Assembly: GCA_019044685.2 (NCBI GenBank)
Contig: JAGTXX020000006.1
Span: 2,251,501-2,315,500, forward strand
Direction of reading: 5' to 3'
Length of the DNA stretch: 64,000 nt
From: Nannochloris sp. 'desiccata'
Taxonomy: Eukaryota > Chlorophyta > Trebouxiophyceae > Chlorellales > Chlorellaceae
Shown here: piece after piece, positions 44,311 to 52,968 of the stretch
Layout: each line of letters begins with the position of its first letter
Numbering within the stretch: the stretch's first letter is position 1
Translations under genes and position numbers: made by a program
Notes under the pieces: generated by a model
Told to the model about the DNA's origin: nothing
The model's input: the letters and a program-made list of their open reading frames with translations, nothing else
Database searches by the model: none

Positions 44311-45066
44311 CAGTGCTTCGTTTAGCCGGCATATATGCCGAAAATGCCGGAAAATGCCAATTTTCCGGCATTTTCAGGCGCAGGAACAGGAAAAAATGCC
44401 GTGCAAAAAGTGCCGGAGCGGAGCTCCGGCGGGCCAGAAATGCCGGGGGAAAATGCCGTTTTTTTTCGAAAATTTTGAAAAAATGCCGGAGATTTAGGCC
44501 AGTTTTAGAGTACTAAATTAACAAAAGTTCATTTGTAAGAGGTTATTCTCTCATTATCACTATGGATACCACTCGGCAGACCAATGATCAGGACTTAGTC
44601 CGAACTTTGGTTGCCCAGATCTTTGATCGAGTCATGGCTGTCCAGCACTTGCAACAACCCATTGATTTGACTTCTTCTCCGTTCAAAGAACCTGCTTTGA
44701 AGGTATGTGATGTCATCTGTATGCTTAACTTCTTAAAATAAGCCACCCAAATTCAAATCTGAATTTTCTTCCTTGTTGCAGAAGAGGAAAAAAGGTATGG
44801 AAGGCGAAGAAAAAGCGTCGTGGAGCGCATTTGTAGTTCCTTGTTTTTGCTTTTTTAAAGATGTAATCTAAAGAAATTCCAGCCATGTTTCAATAAGGCG
44901 CATCTGCGCTGCTCAGAAATAGTGCCTGATGCTGTCAAGAAAAAAAATGGAAAAAATGCCGGGGCAGAATCCAGAAAAAATGCCGGGGCAGAATGCCGAA
45001 AAACAGGCCAGGGACGAAAAAATGCCGGGAAAAAATGCCAGGCCAAAATCCTTAAACGAAGCACTG
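44311..45066 (+). mobile_element. Non-autonomous hAT-type DNA transposon, copy 2
   Basis: 756 bases with the same CAGTGCTTCGTTTA terminal inverted repeats and a different perfect 8-base target duplication, tctaagac, at 44303-44310 and 45067-45074. The different duplication shows an independent insertion rather than an inverted duplication of copy 1. Subterminal AATGCCG arrays at both ends and a palindrome GCCGGCATATATGCCG just inside the left terminus. Inserted between the TGCCTCGA promoter and the start of paralogue B, 139 bases upstream of its ATG. Confidence 0.9.
44562..44871 (+). CDS. Small spliced frame inside hAT copy 2
   Basis: Exon 44562-44702 (47 codons) and exon 44782-44871, intron GTATGT...TTGCAG of 79 bases, phase 0; 76 residues ending CFCFFKDVI. 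Intact GT-AG borders and an ATG argue for a real expressed unit. It points towards paralogue B, as the copy-1 frame points towards GT64. No similarity recognised; possibly the first exons of a lost transposase, or captured host sequence. Confidence 0.4.
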
Positions 45067-45132
45067 TCTAAGACTTAGAGTCTAAGTGGACTTGGATCTT
45101 GAAACCAAGTTAGAAGAGAAGTTAATATAACG

Positions 45133-45183
45133 ATGAAATGTTCATACTTGCCTCTCACAGCAAATGCACCTCTGCCAAATTAA
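45133..45183 (+). promoter_or_regulatory. Upstream open reading frame of paralogue B
   Basis: ATG followed by 15 codons (KCSYLPLTANAPLPN) and TAA, ending 21 bases before the main start. The same sequence lies upstream of paralogue C, where two substitutions remove the stop and fuse it in frame. May lower translation of paralogue B if transcribed. Confidence 0.45.
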
Positions 45184-45204
45184 AACCCTTCTCTCCCACC
45201 AACA

Positions 45205-46320
45205 ATGCTCAGCGAAGCCAGCAAACCTCATTCCTCTCGCGGTATTTACAATTTCTTGGCAATCTCAGCTAGTTCTATAACCGTAATAGTGTTGTTAAAA
45301 TTGATCAGCCAGGAAAGTGGGGTGAAATGCATGTTTCAGACAACCACCTCTGCCGTGGCTCCTGCCGACCCGCCTTTGAGCTCTCTGCCTTCCCTACCTG
45401 CCAACCCCACTTTCGGTACCCTTGTTATGTATTGCGAAGGTAATAAATGGGCTGGCCGCACTGGAAATAATATTATTAGCGTGTTCAATGCTGCTTTAAG
45501 GGCTCATGAGCTGGGCTTGGACTTCAAAATTGTCAACTGTACCCATGATCTTCTGGATATATCTCATCTTTCTTTCTGGAGTAATGAAACTGGAAACGAT
45601 TTATCTAGCCTTGATGTCAAACACATGATCAGCGCATCTTCTGCATTTTATCTCTTTAAGACATCATCAGGTAAGGCAGTTTCTCCAGTTTCTGCTTGTT
45701 GCTTGAGAAAAAGCATTTTGCCTCCGCTCCTGAGGAGGTTGAGAACATCCCCCGCAGCTTCAAAATATCACCCCGACTCGTTAATTATTCATGTACGGTC
45801 AGGGGATATTTACAGGAAAAGAGGCCCTCCTGTCCATTCAGGATATGGCCCACCGCCCTTGGCATTTTACACACGGGTAATCGAAGAGCACCAAAGCAGG
45901 CACAGCAGCAGCAGTGGTCCAAGTATTATCATTGTGACGGAATTGCAGAACATGTCTCCGTTAGTTGACGCTTTGCTGGGAATGTATCCTCAAGATGTGA
46001 TCACCCTGCAAGCTGGAACTTTGGAAGAGGACGTGGCGGTGGTGCTGGGCGCACGGCATTTAGTTGCCTCACAGGGTACCTTTGCCTACACTCTGGCCTT
46101 CGCCTCTGAAACGCTAGAGACTTTGTATACGTTTAATAAGAACTTGGATTGGAGAGTTCTCTGTGATGTCGAGCTTGTGAGGTACAAAGCTGTACTGCCG
46201 GAATTTTTAGAGAAATGGAAGGCTAGCTCAGAGCAAATCCAATATTTGCTGGACTGTCCAGCTCAAAATTTTACCCGCACAACTGTAGAAGCTAATAAAA
46301 GCTATTGTAATAACATGTAA
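45205..46320 (+). CDS. Fucosyltransferase-like Golgi glycosyltransferase, paralogue B
   Basis: Single exon, 371 residues. Type II anchor near the start (FLAISASSITVIVLLKLI), short stem, then the family motifs WAGRTGNNIISVFNAALRAH, LIIHVRSGDIYRKRG, IIIVTELQNMSPLVDALL and HLVASQGTFAYTLAFAS. About the same length as paralogue C and most similar to it throughout. Ends with EQIQYLLDCPAQNFTRT and a Cys near the C-terminus. Fucosyltransferase-like assignment rests on the GN, HxRxGD and SxGTFA motifs. Its promoter is interrupted by hAT copy 2, so expression may differ from its paralogues. Confidence 0.68.
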   Translation: MLSEASKPHSSRGIYNFLAISASSITVIVLLKLISQESGVKCMFQTTTSAVAPADPPLSSLPSLPANPTFGTLVMYCEGNKWAGRTGNNIISVFNAALRAHELGLDFKIVNCTHDLLDISHLSFWSNETGNDLSSLDVKHMISASSAFYLFKTSSGKAVSPVSACCLRKSILPPLLRRLRTSPAASKYHPDSLIIHVRSGDIYRKRGPPVHSGYGPPPLAFYTRVIEEHQSRHSSSSGPSIIIVTELQNMSPLVDALLGMYPQDVITLQAGTLEEDVAVVLGARHLVASQGTFAYTLAFASETLETLYTFNKNLDWRVLCDVELVRYKAVLPEFLEKWKASSEQIQYLLDCPAQNFTRTTVEANKSYCNNM

Positions 46321-46755
46321 CTCTTGAAAATTTGGTTGAAGCATGGTGGGGAGTTTGGTGCCGTTATCGCTAGGTCTTCTGGTTTAAGGAATTATCTTTC
46401 CTATGTGTGCTGCCAATATTGGTCCTACATATTTTCATAACTGGTCGCATATACAGATTTGGATAGGGCTTTGAATTCTCTGGTGGCCGGAGTCAAATAT
46501 CGTGGTCGGAAAAGTACGCAGCCCTGCCCAGGGCTGCACCGACCCAATTTTTTTGGCGATAACCATAGTGGTAATATTGACTTTCAGAAAGCCCTCCCGA
46601 CTGGCCGTGGGAAACCAACTGCAATCAGAAACAGCATTATATAACTAGCTGCATTATTGTTGCTGTCAATGTAAAACTTGACATTCTTGAAAGATTTGCG
46701 ACCCGTCTCAAAACTTGTCTCTTACAACACTGCAGCAAGCAATTAAATATAAAAT
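46321..46755. other. Convergent intergenic with a GC-rich perfect inverted repeat
   Basis: GCAGCCCTG-CC-CAGGGCTGC at 46518-46537 could form a 9-base-pair hairpin with a two-base loop in an otherwise AT-rich stretch. The surrounding 61-codon frame (46459-46644) has no similarity. The rest appears to be 3' flanks. Confidence 0.4.
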
Positions 46756-47832
46756 TTATTCAACTCTTAATAATGTAAACTCACTGCAATGTTCACAAAC
46801 TGGGTTATCATCTCGAGAAACCACTGCATAGCCTAAATTTCCTAGGTGAAACATAAACAGAGAAAGTTCCGCTAGCGAGACTTTTCCATGGCCAGGCCAA
46901 TATAAGGTACCCTGTTCTTCAATATTCAACCATGCACCAGTGCCAAAATATAGATCATCGTAATGCATTTCCATAGCAATCATCGCAGGCAAAGCATGCT
47001 TGTTTTCACTTTTCGTGGCACCAAGGACATCAAATTCGTATCCTTCTATGTCAATTTTTAACAGAGTAACACTTGAGTGGCCAAATTGAGCCATCGCTGC
47101 AGATAAGGTAACCCATTCTTGTGGGTTGCCTTCCATAGAAGCAGCGCTTCCTAGGCATTTCTTGAGGAAAGTGTGCCGTGGGTGGATGGAAGAGCCGCTG
47201 ACGGTGCAGTCAAAAGTGACTACCTGGCAGCTGGTACGCTGTAGAATATCCTCCTCAAATGAATAATCAAGGTTACTTCCTAGAGAGTATACCACACAAG
47301 TATGCTTAGTCAGAAGAGATGGGCAAAGAAACTTGGCTCCATCATCGTTGCCACCAAACACTTCCAGCTGCTCACCCTTTGGGCATTGTACAATAGGGTT
47401 GAAAAGATTGAATCTCGAATAGCCCTGAGGTTGTACACGGCTCATTTCACGTCTTTCTATAGCCGATTGCAGGGAAATGGTGTTAATGAAGAGTTGCTCA
47501 CGCCAGTCTGAAAGGTTGGCCGATGCCGTTTTGAGAAATCTTTGACTGAAGCCTACTTCCAATAAATCTCTATTAGGGGCTCTTAATTCACGGAGAACTG
47601 GAGCTGTAATGAAAAATAGCATCACTAGTAGGCCTGTAAAGGCAGCTGCGTAGATAAAAACCAGTCGAGCTTTTAAATTTAGTTCAATTATCCTTTGTCT
47701 AGGTAGACTTTTTGCAGAGACATCTAATCCAGGCGCACAGGGATGGATTTTACGTGCATGCATCTTTAAGGTTTGTGAAAAAGCAATGCACTTCGAAATT
47801 CGTTCAAACAACTTCGAATTAACACTCGGCAT
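46756..47832 (-). CDS. FkbM/METTL24-like membrane-anchored methyltransferase
   Basis: Single exon, 358 residues, ATG 47832. Type II anchor LVFIYAAAFTGLLVMLFFI around residue 55. The catalytic domain shows CVVYSLGSNLDYSFEEDIL (SAM-binding loop), CQVVTFDCTVSG (acidic loop binding the ribose), and SVTLLKIDIEGYEFDVLGA, the KxDxEGxE hallmark of FkbM-type methyltransferases; MIAMEMHYDDL follows. Such anchored enzymes methylate hydroxyls of sugars in bacteria and are found with glycan genes in eukaryotes. Sugar O-methylation in the Golgi is therefore the likely role; acceptor unknown. Divergent from paralogue C over a hairpin-forming TGCCTCGA promoter. Confidence 0.75.
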   Translation of the reverse strand: MPSVNSKLFERISKCIAFSQTLKMHARKIHPCAPGLDVSAKSLPRQRIIELNLKARLVFIYAAAFTGLLVMLFFITAPVLRELRAPNRDLLEVGFSQRFLKTASANLSDWREQLFINTISLQSAIERREMSRVQPQGYSRFNLFNPIVQCPKGEQLEVFGGNDDGAKFLCPSLLTKHTCVVYSLGSNLDYSFEEDILQRTSCQVVTFDCTVSGSSIHPRHTFLKKCLGSAASMEGNPQEWVTLSAAMAQFGHSSVTLLKIDIEGYEFDVLGATKSENKHALPAMIAMEMHYDDLYFGTGAWLNIEEQGTLYWPGHGKVSLAELSLFMFHLGNLGYAVVSRDDNPVCEHCSEFTLLRVE

Positions 47833-47852
47833 CTAATGTCAGCCCATGTATA

Positions 47853-47912
47853 TCGAGGCAACTTTGCCTCGAAAAACGAGGTCCATTAAATCTTGATTAA
47901 AGACTCGAGGCA
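47853..47912. promoter_or_regulatory. Bidirectional promoter with TCGAGGCA-ACTT-TGCCTCGA hairpin
   Basis: TCGAGGCA at 47853-47860 and TGCCTCGA at 47865-47872 form a perfect 8-base inverted repeat with a four-base spacer; a third copy CTCGAGGCA lies at 47904-47912. Sequence continues in close match to the island between the two transposons, giving the uninterrupted version of that promoter. Confidence 0.6.
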
Positions 47913-48068
47913 ACGGCATAAGTGCATTTGAAATCGATTGATCTATAACCAGATTTTGGAGTTTGAAAACACGTTAAAAGAGAAGTTAATAAAATGATGA
48001 AAGGTTCATACTTGCCTCTCACAGCAAATGCGCCTCTCCCAGTTAAAAAACCGCCTCTCCCACCAACA

Positions 48069-49187
48069 ATGCTCAGCAAAGCCAGCAAACCTCATTCCTC
48101 TCGCGGTATTGATAAAATCTTATCAGTTTTAACTGCATCGATAACCTTGATAGGACTTTTTGCGTGGCTTCATCATGCAAAAGGGCTGAACGTGATGTTT
48201 CAGTCAACCACCGCTGCTGTGCACACTCCTGCTGTGGCTCCTGCTGCCTGGCCTTTAACCTCGCTGCCTTCCCTTCCTAGCAACCCCACTTTCGGTACAT
48301 TTGTTATGTATTGCGAAGGTAATAAATGGGCTGGACGCACTGGAAATAATATTATTAGCGTACTCAGTGCGGCGTTAAGGGCTCATGCCCTGGGCATGGA
48401 CTTCAAAATTATCAACTGTACTCATGATATTTTGGATTTGTCTCATCTTTCCTTGGACCCTGGAAACGATTTATCTATTTTAAATGTCAAAGAAAGCGAC
48501 ATGATGAGTACATCGGGAGCCTTTAAGACCTTTGTCACGTCAACCGGAATGAGAATATTACCTAAAGAAGCATGTTGTTTGAAAAACAACATTTTACCTC
48601 CCCTGCTGAAGAAGATTACTACCTCCCCTGCAGCTTCAAAATACAGTCCAGATTCTTTAATTATTCATATTAGATCAGGAGATATTTACAGGGACTGGCC
48701 TCCTGTGCACGCGAATTATGGCCCACCGCCGTTGGCATTTTACACACAAGCCATTGAAGAGCACCAAAGCAGGCACAGCAGCAGCAGTGGTCCAAGTATT
48801 ATCATTGTGACGGAATTGCAGAACATGTCTCCATTAGTTGAGGCTTTGTTGAAATTGTACCCTCCAGGTACGATCACCCTGCAAGCTGGAACTTTGGAAG
48901 AGGACGTGGCGGTGGTGCTGGGCGCACAGCATTTAGTTGCCTCACAGGGTACCTTTGCCTACGCTCTGGCCTTCGCCTCTGAACAGCTAAAGACTTTGTA
49001 TACGTTTAATAAGAACTTGGATTGGCGAGTTCTCTGTAATGCTGAGGTTGTGAGGTACAGAGCTGTGCTGCCGGAATTTTTAGAGAAATGGAAGGCTAGC
49101 TCAGAGCAAATCCAATATTTGTTAGACTATCCTGCTAAGAATCTTACCCGAACAGCTTTAGAGGCCAATACAGGATATTGCGGATAG
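48069..49187 (+). CDS. Fucosyltransferase-like Golgi glycosyltransferase, paralogue C
   Basis: 372 residues from ATG 48069, which matches the start of paralogue B (MLSxASKPHSSRGI). An in-frame ATG at 47994 would add 25 residues; this stretch equals the upstream frame of paralogue B, so I prefer 48069. Anchor KILSVLTASITLIGLFAWL, then WAGRTGNNIISVLSAALRAH, LIIHIRSGDIYRDW, IIIVTELQNMSPLVEALLKL, HLVASQGTFAYALAFAS and EQIQYLLDYPAKNLTRT. All family motifs are intact. A tandem duplicate of paralogue B including its promoter; the FkbM gene lies between them. Confidence 0.68.
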   Translation: MLSKASKPHSSRGIDKILSVLTASITLIGLFAWLHHAKGLNVMFQSTTAAVHTPAVAPAAWPLTSLPSLPSNPTFGTFVMYCEGNKWAGRTGNNIISVLSAALRAHALGMDFKIINCTHDILDLSHLSLDPGNDLSILNVKESDMMSTSGAFKTFVTSTGMRILPKEACCLKNNILPPLLKKITTSPAASKYSPDSLIIHIRSGDIYRDWPPVHANYGPPPLAFYTQAIEEHQSRHSSSSGPSIIIVTELQNMSPLVEALLKLYPPGTITLQAGTLEEDVAVVLGAQHLVASQGTFAYALAFASEQLKTLYTFNKNLDWRVLCNAEVVRYRAVLPEFLEKWKASSEQIQYLLDYPAKNLTRTALEANTGYCG

Positions 49188-49667
49188 ATTTTACTTTAGA
49201 AGGATTAAATCAGCCTTGTAGATGAAGGCTGCTATATACCCTAGGCCCGCCAGTTTCTTGTCTTAAGTTGCCTTTGAGACTCCCTTCAACTTCTGCCCCA
49301 GCTGATCGATACTTTTAGCTTCAATAATTATAAAGACAGAGTTCCAGTCCATAAACTAAGTAAATGCCAGCATTTTGGGTCTAATGAGGCATTTACGCCA
49401 AATTATTCCATTATTCCATGTCAATGCAACTCAAAATGTGCCTAGTGTTGTAGAATTTCAAAGAGTTACGTGTGGAACGGTCAGAGGAAGCGGACCTGTA
49501 CCCGCAAGTCATTTAGTTAAATATATTCATTTATAAATTCGTGGTACTCTTTTAAATAGATACCAGTATTTTGTTGAACGGTTTACATTGTACAATTTAA
49601 GAGCAAGGAAACAATAAGAGCCCTTGAAAATAGAATACAACATTGTGTAGAAGAAGTAAAAATAAAA
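49188..49667. other. Convergent intergenic carrying a GT47 relic
   Basis: 3' flanks of paralogue C and GT25, plus the fragment described separately at 49276-49366. No intact gene seen. Confidence 0.5.
49276..49366 (-). pseudogene. Decayed fragment of the GT47 second exon
   Basis: About 90 bases resemble GT47 exon 2 near 51255-51345, sharing CCCCAGCTGATCGATA, TTTAGCTTCAATAATTAT and TTCCAGTCCA in the same order and strand. In GT47 this encodes the IDQLGQ-type segment after the active-site region. Here small changes and flanking divergence destroy any frame. It marks an older duplication of the GT47 gene. Confidence 0.6.
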
Positions 49668-50781
49668 TTAGGTTTTATCTCTCCGCCACGCTTCTAGTTT
49701 ATCTGGATCTTCCTTGCACAAATTCTGATACACCAATCCTGTCCCCATCAGCGGCGCTGTATTAGGGTCTTCTTTTAAAACCTTATCTATATCACACATC
49801 TCGCAACAGGTTCCCAACGGGTCTCTTCCCGTCTCATAAAAATTAGCTGTTCTACACCACTTGTGCCCACCCCAAGCCGCCATTGACCCTGGTGCTGCAT
49901 CAAAGATAACCCATTTATGGCGTTCCATTTTGGGTAGAAAGTATTCTCCGACATAATTTATAAATAAATCAATTTTTAGTTCAAATTTATCAGGAACTCG
50001 CTCTGCCAGCACGCTCATGGTTAAGATACCTTCCATAGCCGCTACGAGTCTCTCCGCTCCAGCTCTGCTCACTATCATAGCATGCGTACAATACACAAAA
50101 TCTTCATGTAGAAGTCTGGTAGAAAATCGATTTTCACAGGATACTGTACCGTCGATAGGCAAATGACCTAGCCATATAACTTCGTAATCATTTGGCACCA
50201 GAGCCCAGTAGCTGGGAAAGAGAGCAGCGAAATGTTCGTGAGCGACCACATCATCTTCAAATATCCATCCACCTGGTAAATTCCGGTCAATAATAGCTTT
50301 CCATGCAGCCATGTGAGCTAAAGAAAGCCCTACTTGTTCTAATTTACCAATCATCGTTCCGTAGAGCTTTGTGTTGTATTCTCCAAAAATGGTGTGGACG
50401 GTAGTTATTCCTGCTGCCTTAGAGATCTTTTGGACTTCTGATTTGGCATGATGGGTCCAGTTTGATGCTTCTTTGGTTGGTAAAGTGATGAAGAAAGCCT
50501 CTGTAGGGATGGTGGCTGCAATAGGAGACGGGGCAGAAGCGACCGTGGCAGGCGCATAAAATCCTTCATCGCGGAGGCTTGAGGCACGCAATGTCCTGTG
50601 CATTGGATCAATAATTAGTTAGATCGATTATACTATCTGAAATTTGTCGTTAGGAGATGCTATTTACATACATATTGACCTGCAATGCATGGAGATTGAT
50701 CAGAGTCGTGGCAATGCATATCGCTGTTGCTATTAGAGGAGCGTTTCCACGCCATCCTTCAGCAAGCTTTTGCATGCGCAT
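49668..50781 (-). CDS. GT25 glycosyltransferase (procollagen Gal-transferase/LPS type)
   Basis: Two exons, 50672-50781 and 49668-50595 (intron GTATGT...GCACAG, phase 2), 345 residues. Exon 1 gives the membrane anchor NAPLIATAICIATTLINLHAL; the splice creates NMTLRASS. Catalytic motifs: TEAFFITLPTKEASNW (start of fold), LSLAHMAAWKAIIDRNLPGGWIFEDDVVAHEHF (GT25 SH..W..I and EDD), YEVIWLGHLP and FVYCTHAMIVSRAGAERL. GT25 members add galactose (collagen hydroxylysine in animals, LOS in bacteria). Acceptor here unknown. A TGCCTCGA inverted pair lies about 95-115 bases upstream of its start. Confidence 0.82.
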
Positions 50782-50873
50782 TTGTAATTCTAAATTCGAG
50801 TGTGTAGGATATATATTTCTGACTTTAAATTAAGCGACTCGAACTTAATGTTTAGGTGTTTACAGCAATCTTT

Positions 50874-50898
50874 TGCCTCGAAGTTGTTTATCGAGGCA
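50874..50898. promoter_or_regulatory. TGCCTCGA inverted pair upstream of GT25
   Basis: TGCCTCGA at 50874-50881 and TCGAGGCA at 50891-50898, a perfect 8-base inverted repeat with a nine-base spacer, 93-117 bases from the GT25 start. The 319 bases between GT25 and the GT47 stop hold no gene. Confidence 0.55.
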
Positions 50899-51100
50899 GA
50901 ATTTTAATTTTATTTTTTTATGGGAAGAATCAAAGATTCCTTCCATTTGAATCTGCTGCTCTTCACACAAAAAATTATAACAGGCAATAAAGGCGACATG
51001 GTTCTACAGCATACAAGTCGCAGGGTTCATGACTAATCAACACAGCAGCTGGCAATATAATTTTATTATCTCAATTATGACAGAATTTTATTCATTTTTC

Positions 51101-52385
51101 TTAAAACGTCACTACTCCAGGTGGCATGGTTTTAAAGTGTTCAGCAGGAAATCCAGGCATTCCACTTTCTAAATATGCTACAATATACTTCATTGTGTAT
51201 TTATAGGTCATCATGTGGCGTACTTGTTCAACTCCAGCGAGCAGTGTAGCAACATCAGCTTCCTTCAACCGCTGCCCCAGCTGATCGATATTTTTAGCTT
51301 CAATAATTATTGAGAAAGAATTCCAGTCCAGAAATTCAGTAAATGGTAGCATGATCTCTTCATCCCAGATATAAACAGGAATACAGCCAAGCTGAAGAGC
51401 TTCATACATCCTGAAAGAAGTAGTGCCAAACCTGCAGTAATACAAAATCGGGGATGAAAAGGAGTTAACAAAATGGTTCTGTATATTATTTCAAAGAAAT
51501 TTGTTTTAAATCTTACCCTCTAGGTGCTAGGCAGAATACACTTTGTTCCATCAATACCTCCCAATTTTCAATCTCATTATCCAACTGAGGTGCATAGAAC
51601 TCCCAATCCTCCAAATCTCCGTACAACTCAACGAGCCGTTCTCGAACGGTGTGCGTTTCCAGCGTGCCAGCGAACGATGCAAAAACAGATTTAGGTAAGC
51701 GAGGAGTTCTCACGTGTTGCTCTTTAATTAGCAATGGTAAAGGTACATTTGTTGTTTTGTTAGCTGAGGTGATCCCACCAGCAGCGAAAATCATCAAGTC
51801 GAGTTCGGCTGGCGGATCGTATTTTAAGATTCTCATCCCTTTGCTGAGTAATAGAATAGTGAAATACTGCTTACTCATATCTAAAGTAGCCATGTAGTCC
51901 CCAATCAATTGACGTTCTTCTACTGGAAGGTATCTATAGGCCAAATTGTAGTAAATGGGAATATAAAATCTGCCATTGACTGGGCACCCGTCACCATAAT
52001 TCTTCCAAAATTTGAAGAATTGTTCTTCGAACCAGGGACCCCAAAAGCCACCGTAATAAAAACCCCAATTTTTATTTCTCCATAGTGCAGTGTCTGCGAC
52101 GATTGCAGCTTGGTACGCTCTGTCTTCGGCGCTGCATGCACCAGGGTCGGGGTCGGGGGTGGCACTGGTCAAAGGAATGGCATCATGCAAAGCTTTTCTG
52201 CTAGCGATGCCAGCTTGCGCCCTTTGTGGTATCTCAGATCCTACACTAGGTTTGAACGTAAGGTCGGTATCTTGATGCCATGCAGGCATTGTGTAGAGTA
52301 AAATTAAACATGAAAATACGCTTCCAACAGCAACACGAGCTACGCGGTGCCACTTTACGCTGCTCTTCTGGCGCTTGCTATACAT
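51101..52385 (-). CDS. GT47 exostosin-family glycosyltransferase
   Basis: Two exons, 51517-52385 and 51101-51431 (intron GTAAGA...CTGCAG, phase 2), 399 residues. Type II anchor VAVGSVFSCLILLYTM. Family features: NWGFYYGGFWGPWFEEQFFKFW, RFYIPIYYNLAYRYL, SVFASFAGTLETHTVRERLVELYGD, then across the splice SVFCLAPRGFGTTSFRMYEALQLGCIPVYIWD, the exostosin motif (CP.G....S.R..EA...GCIPV) that binds the sugar nucleotide. GT47 enzymes build heparan backbone in animals and xyloglucan, pectin or xylan in plants. Donor sugar undetermined. Reading without the splice stops directly after APRG, so the intron is required. Confidence 0.85.
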
Positions 52386-52491
52386 TTTGGTTGCGTTTAA
52401 TTGCGTTATTAAAGCCGCATTTTATTATGGACGGTTGTTTATAAGGGTCTTTTCCCATTGCAGGCTTTTGCCTTGCATGGGTGCCTCGAGC

Positions 52492-52510
52492 AAAATTGGA
52501 TAGCGAGGCA
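52492..52510. promoter_or_regulatory. TGCCTCGA element upstream of GT47
   Basis: TGCCTCGAG at 52492-52500 and a partial reverse copy CGAGGCA at 52504-52510, about 107 bases from the GT47 start and about 460 from the PKS start. The remaining bases to 52968 hold no gene; a TTTGCAG acceptor-like site four bases before the PKS ATG hints at a 5' UTR intron. Confidence 0.5.
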
Positions 52511-52968
52511 ACATGAGTGCTGAGTGGGTCAACTATGCAAAAGAAAATTTCAAATGCACTTTGACGATTGAAAAACTAGTTGCATGTCGCGTTCTAGAGC
52601 CTACCAACCCGCCAATCGCAACAGTTAACATTGAATGATAATATAGTAACAGTCAAACGGCCAGTTGTAGGAAATAAACTGGTGGTGAATGGCATAAAAT
52701 TATCATCAACAAAAATTGAAATTGAAAATTTATATTGTTATTTTTATCTGAGCAGCCATTTATAGTAAAGAATAAAGTATATAGGTATGTCTCACATCGT
52801 CTAGAGAGGCTCTTACCCACTAACTGACAATTTTCTGTGGATCCATGCACGCAAATGCGAATGATCAGGGCTAAATGCAGCACCTTCTAAATGGCATTAA
52901 GTCCTTCGATTACCAAATCCAAAAGAATATAAAACTTATCTCTACTATTTGACTTCATTTGCAGGGCA

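Noticed and set aside
43371..45066. One large palindrome produced by inverted duplication
   Set aside because: Each arm has complete terminal repeats and its own distinct 8-base target duplication, which shows two separate transposon insertions.
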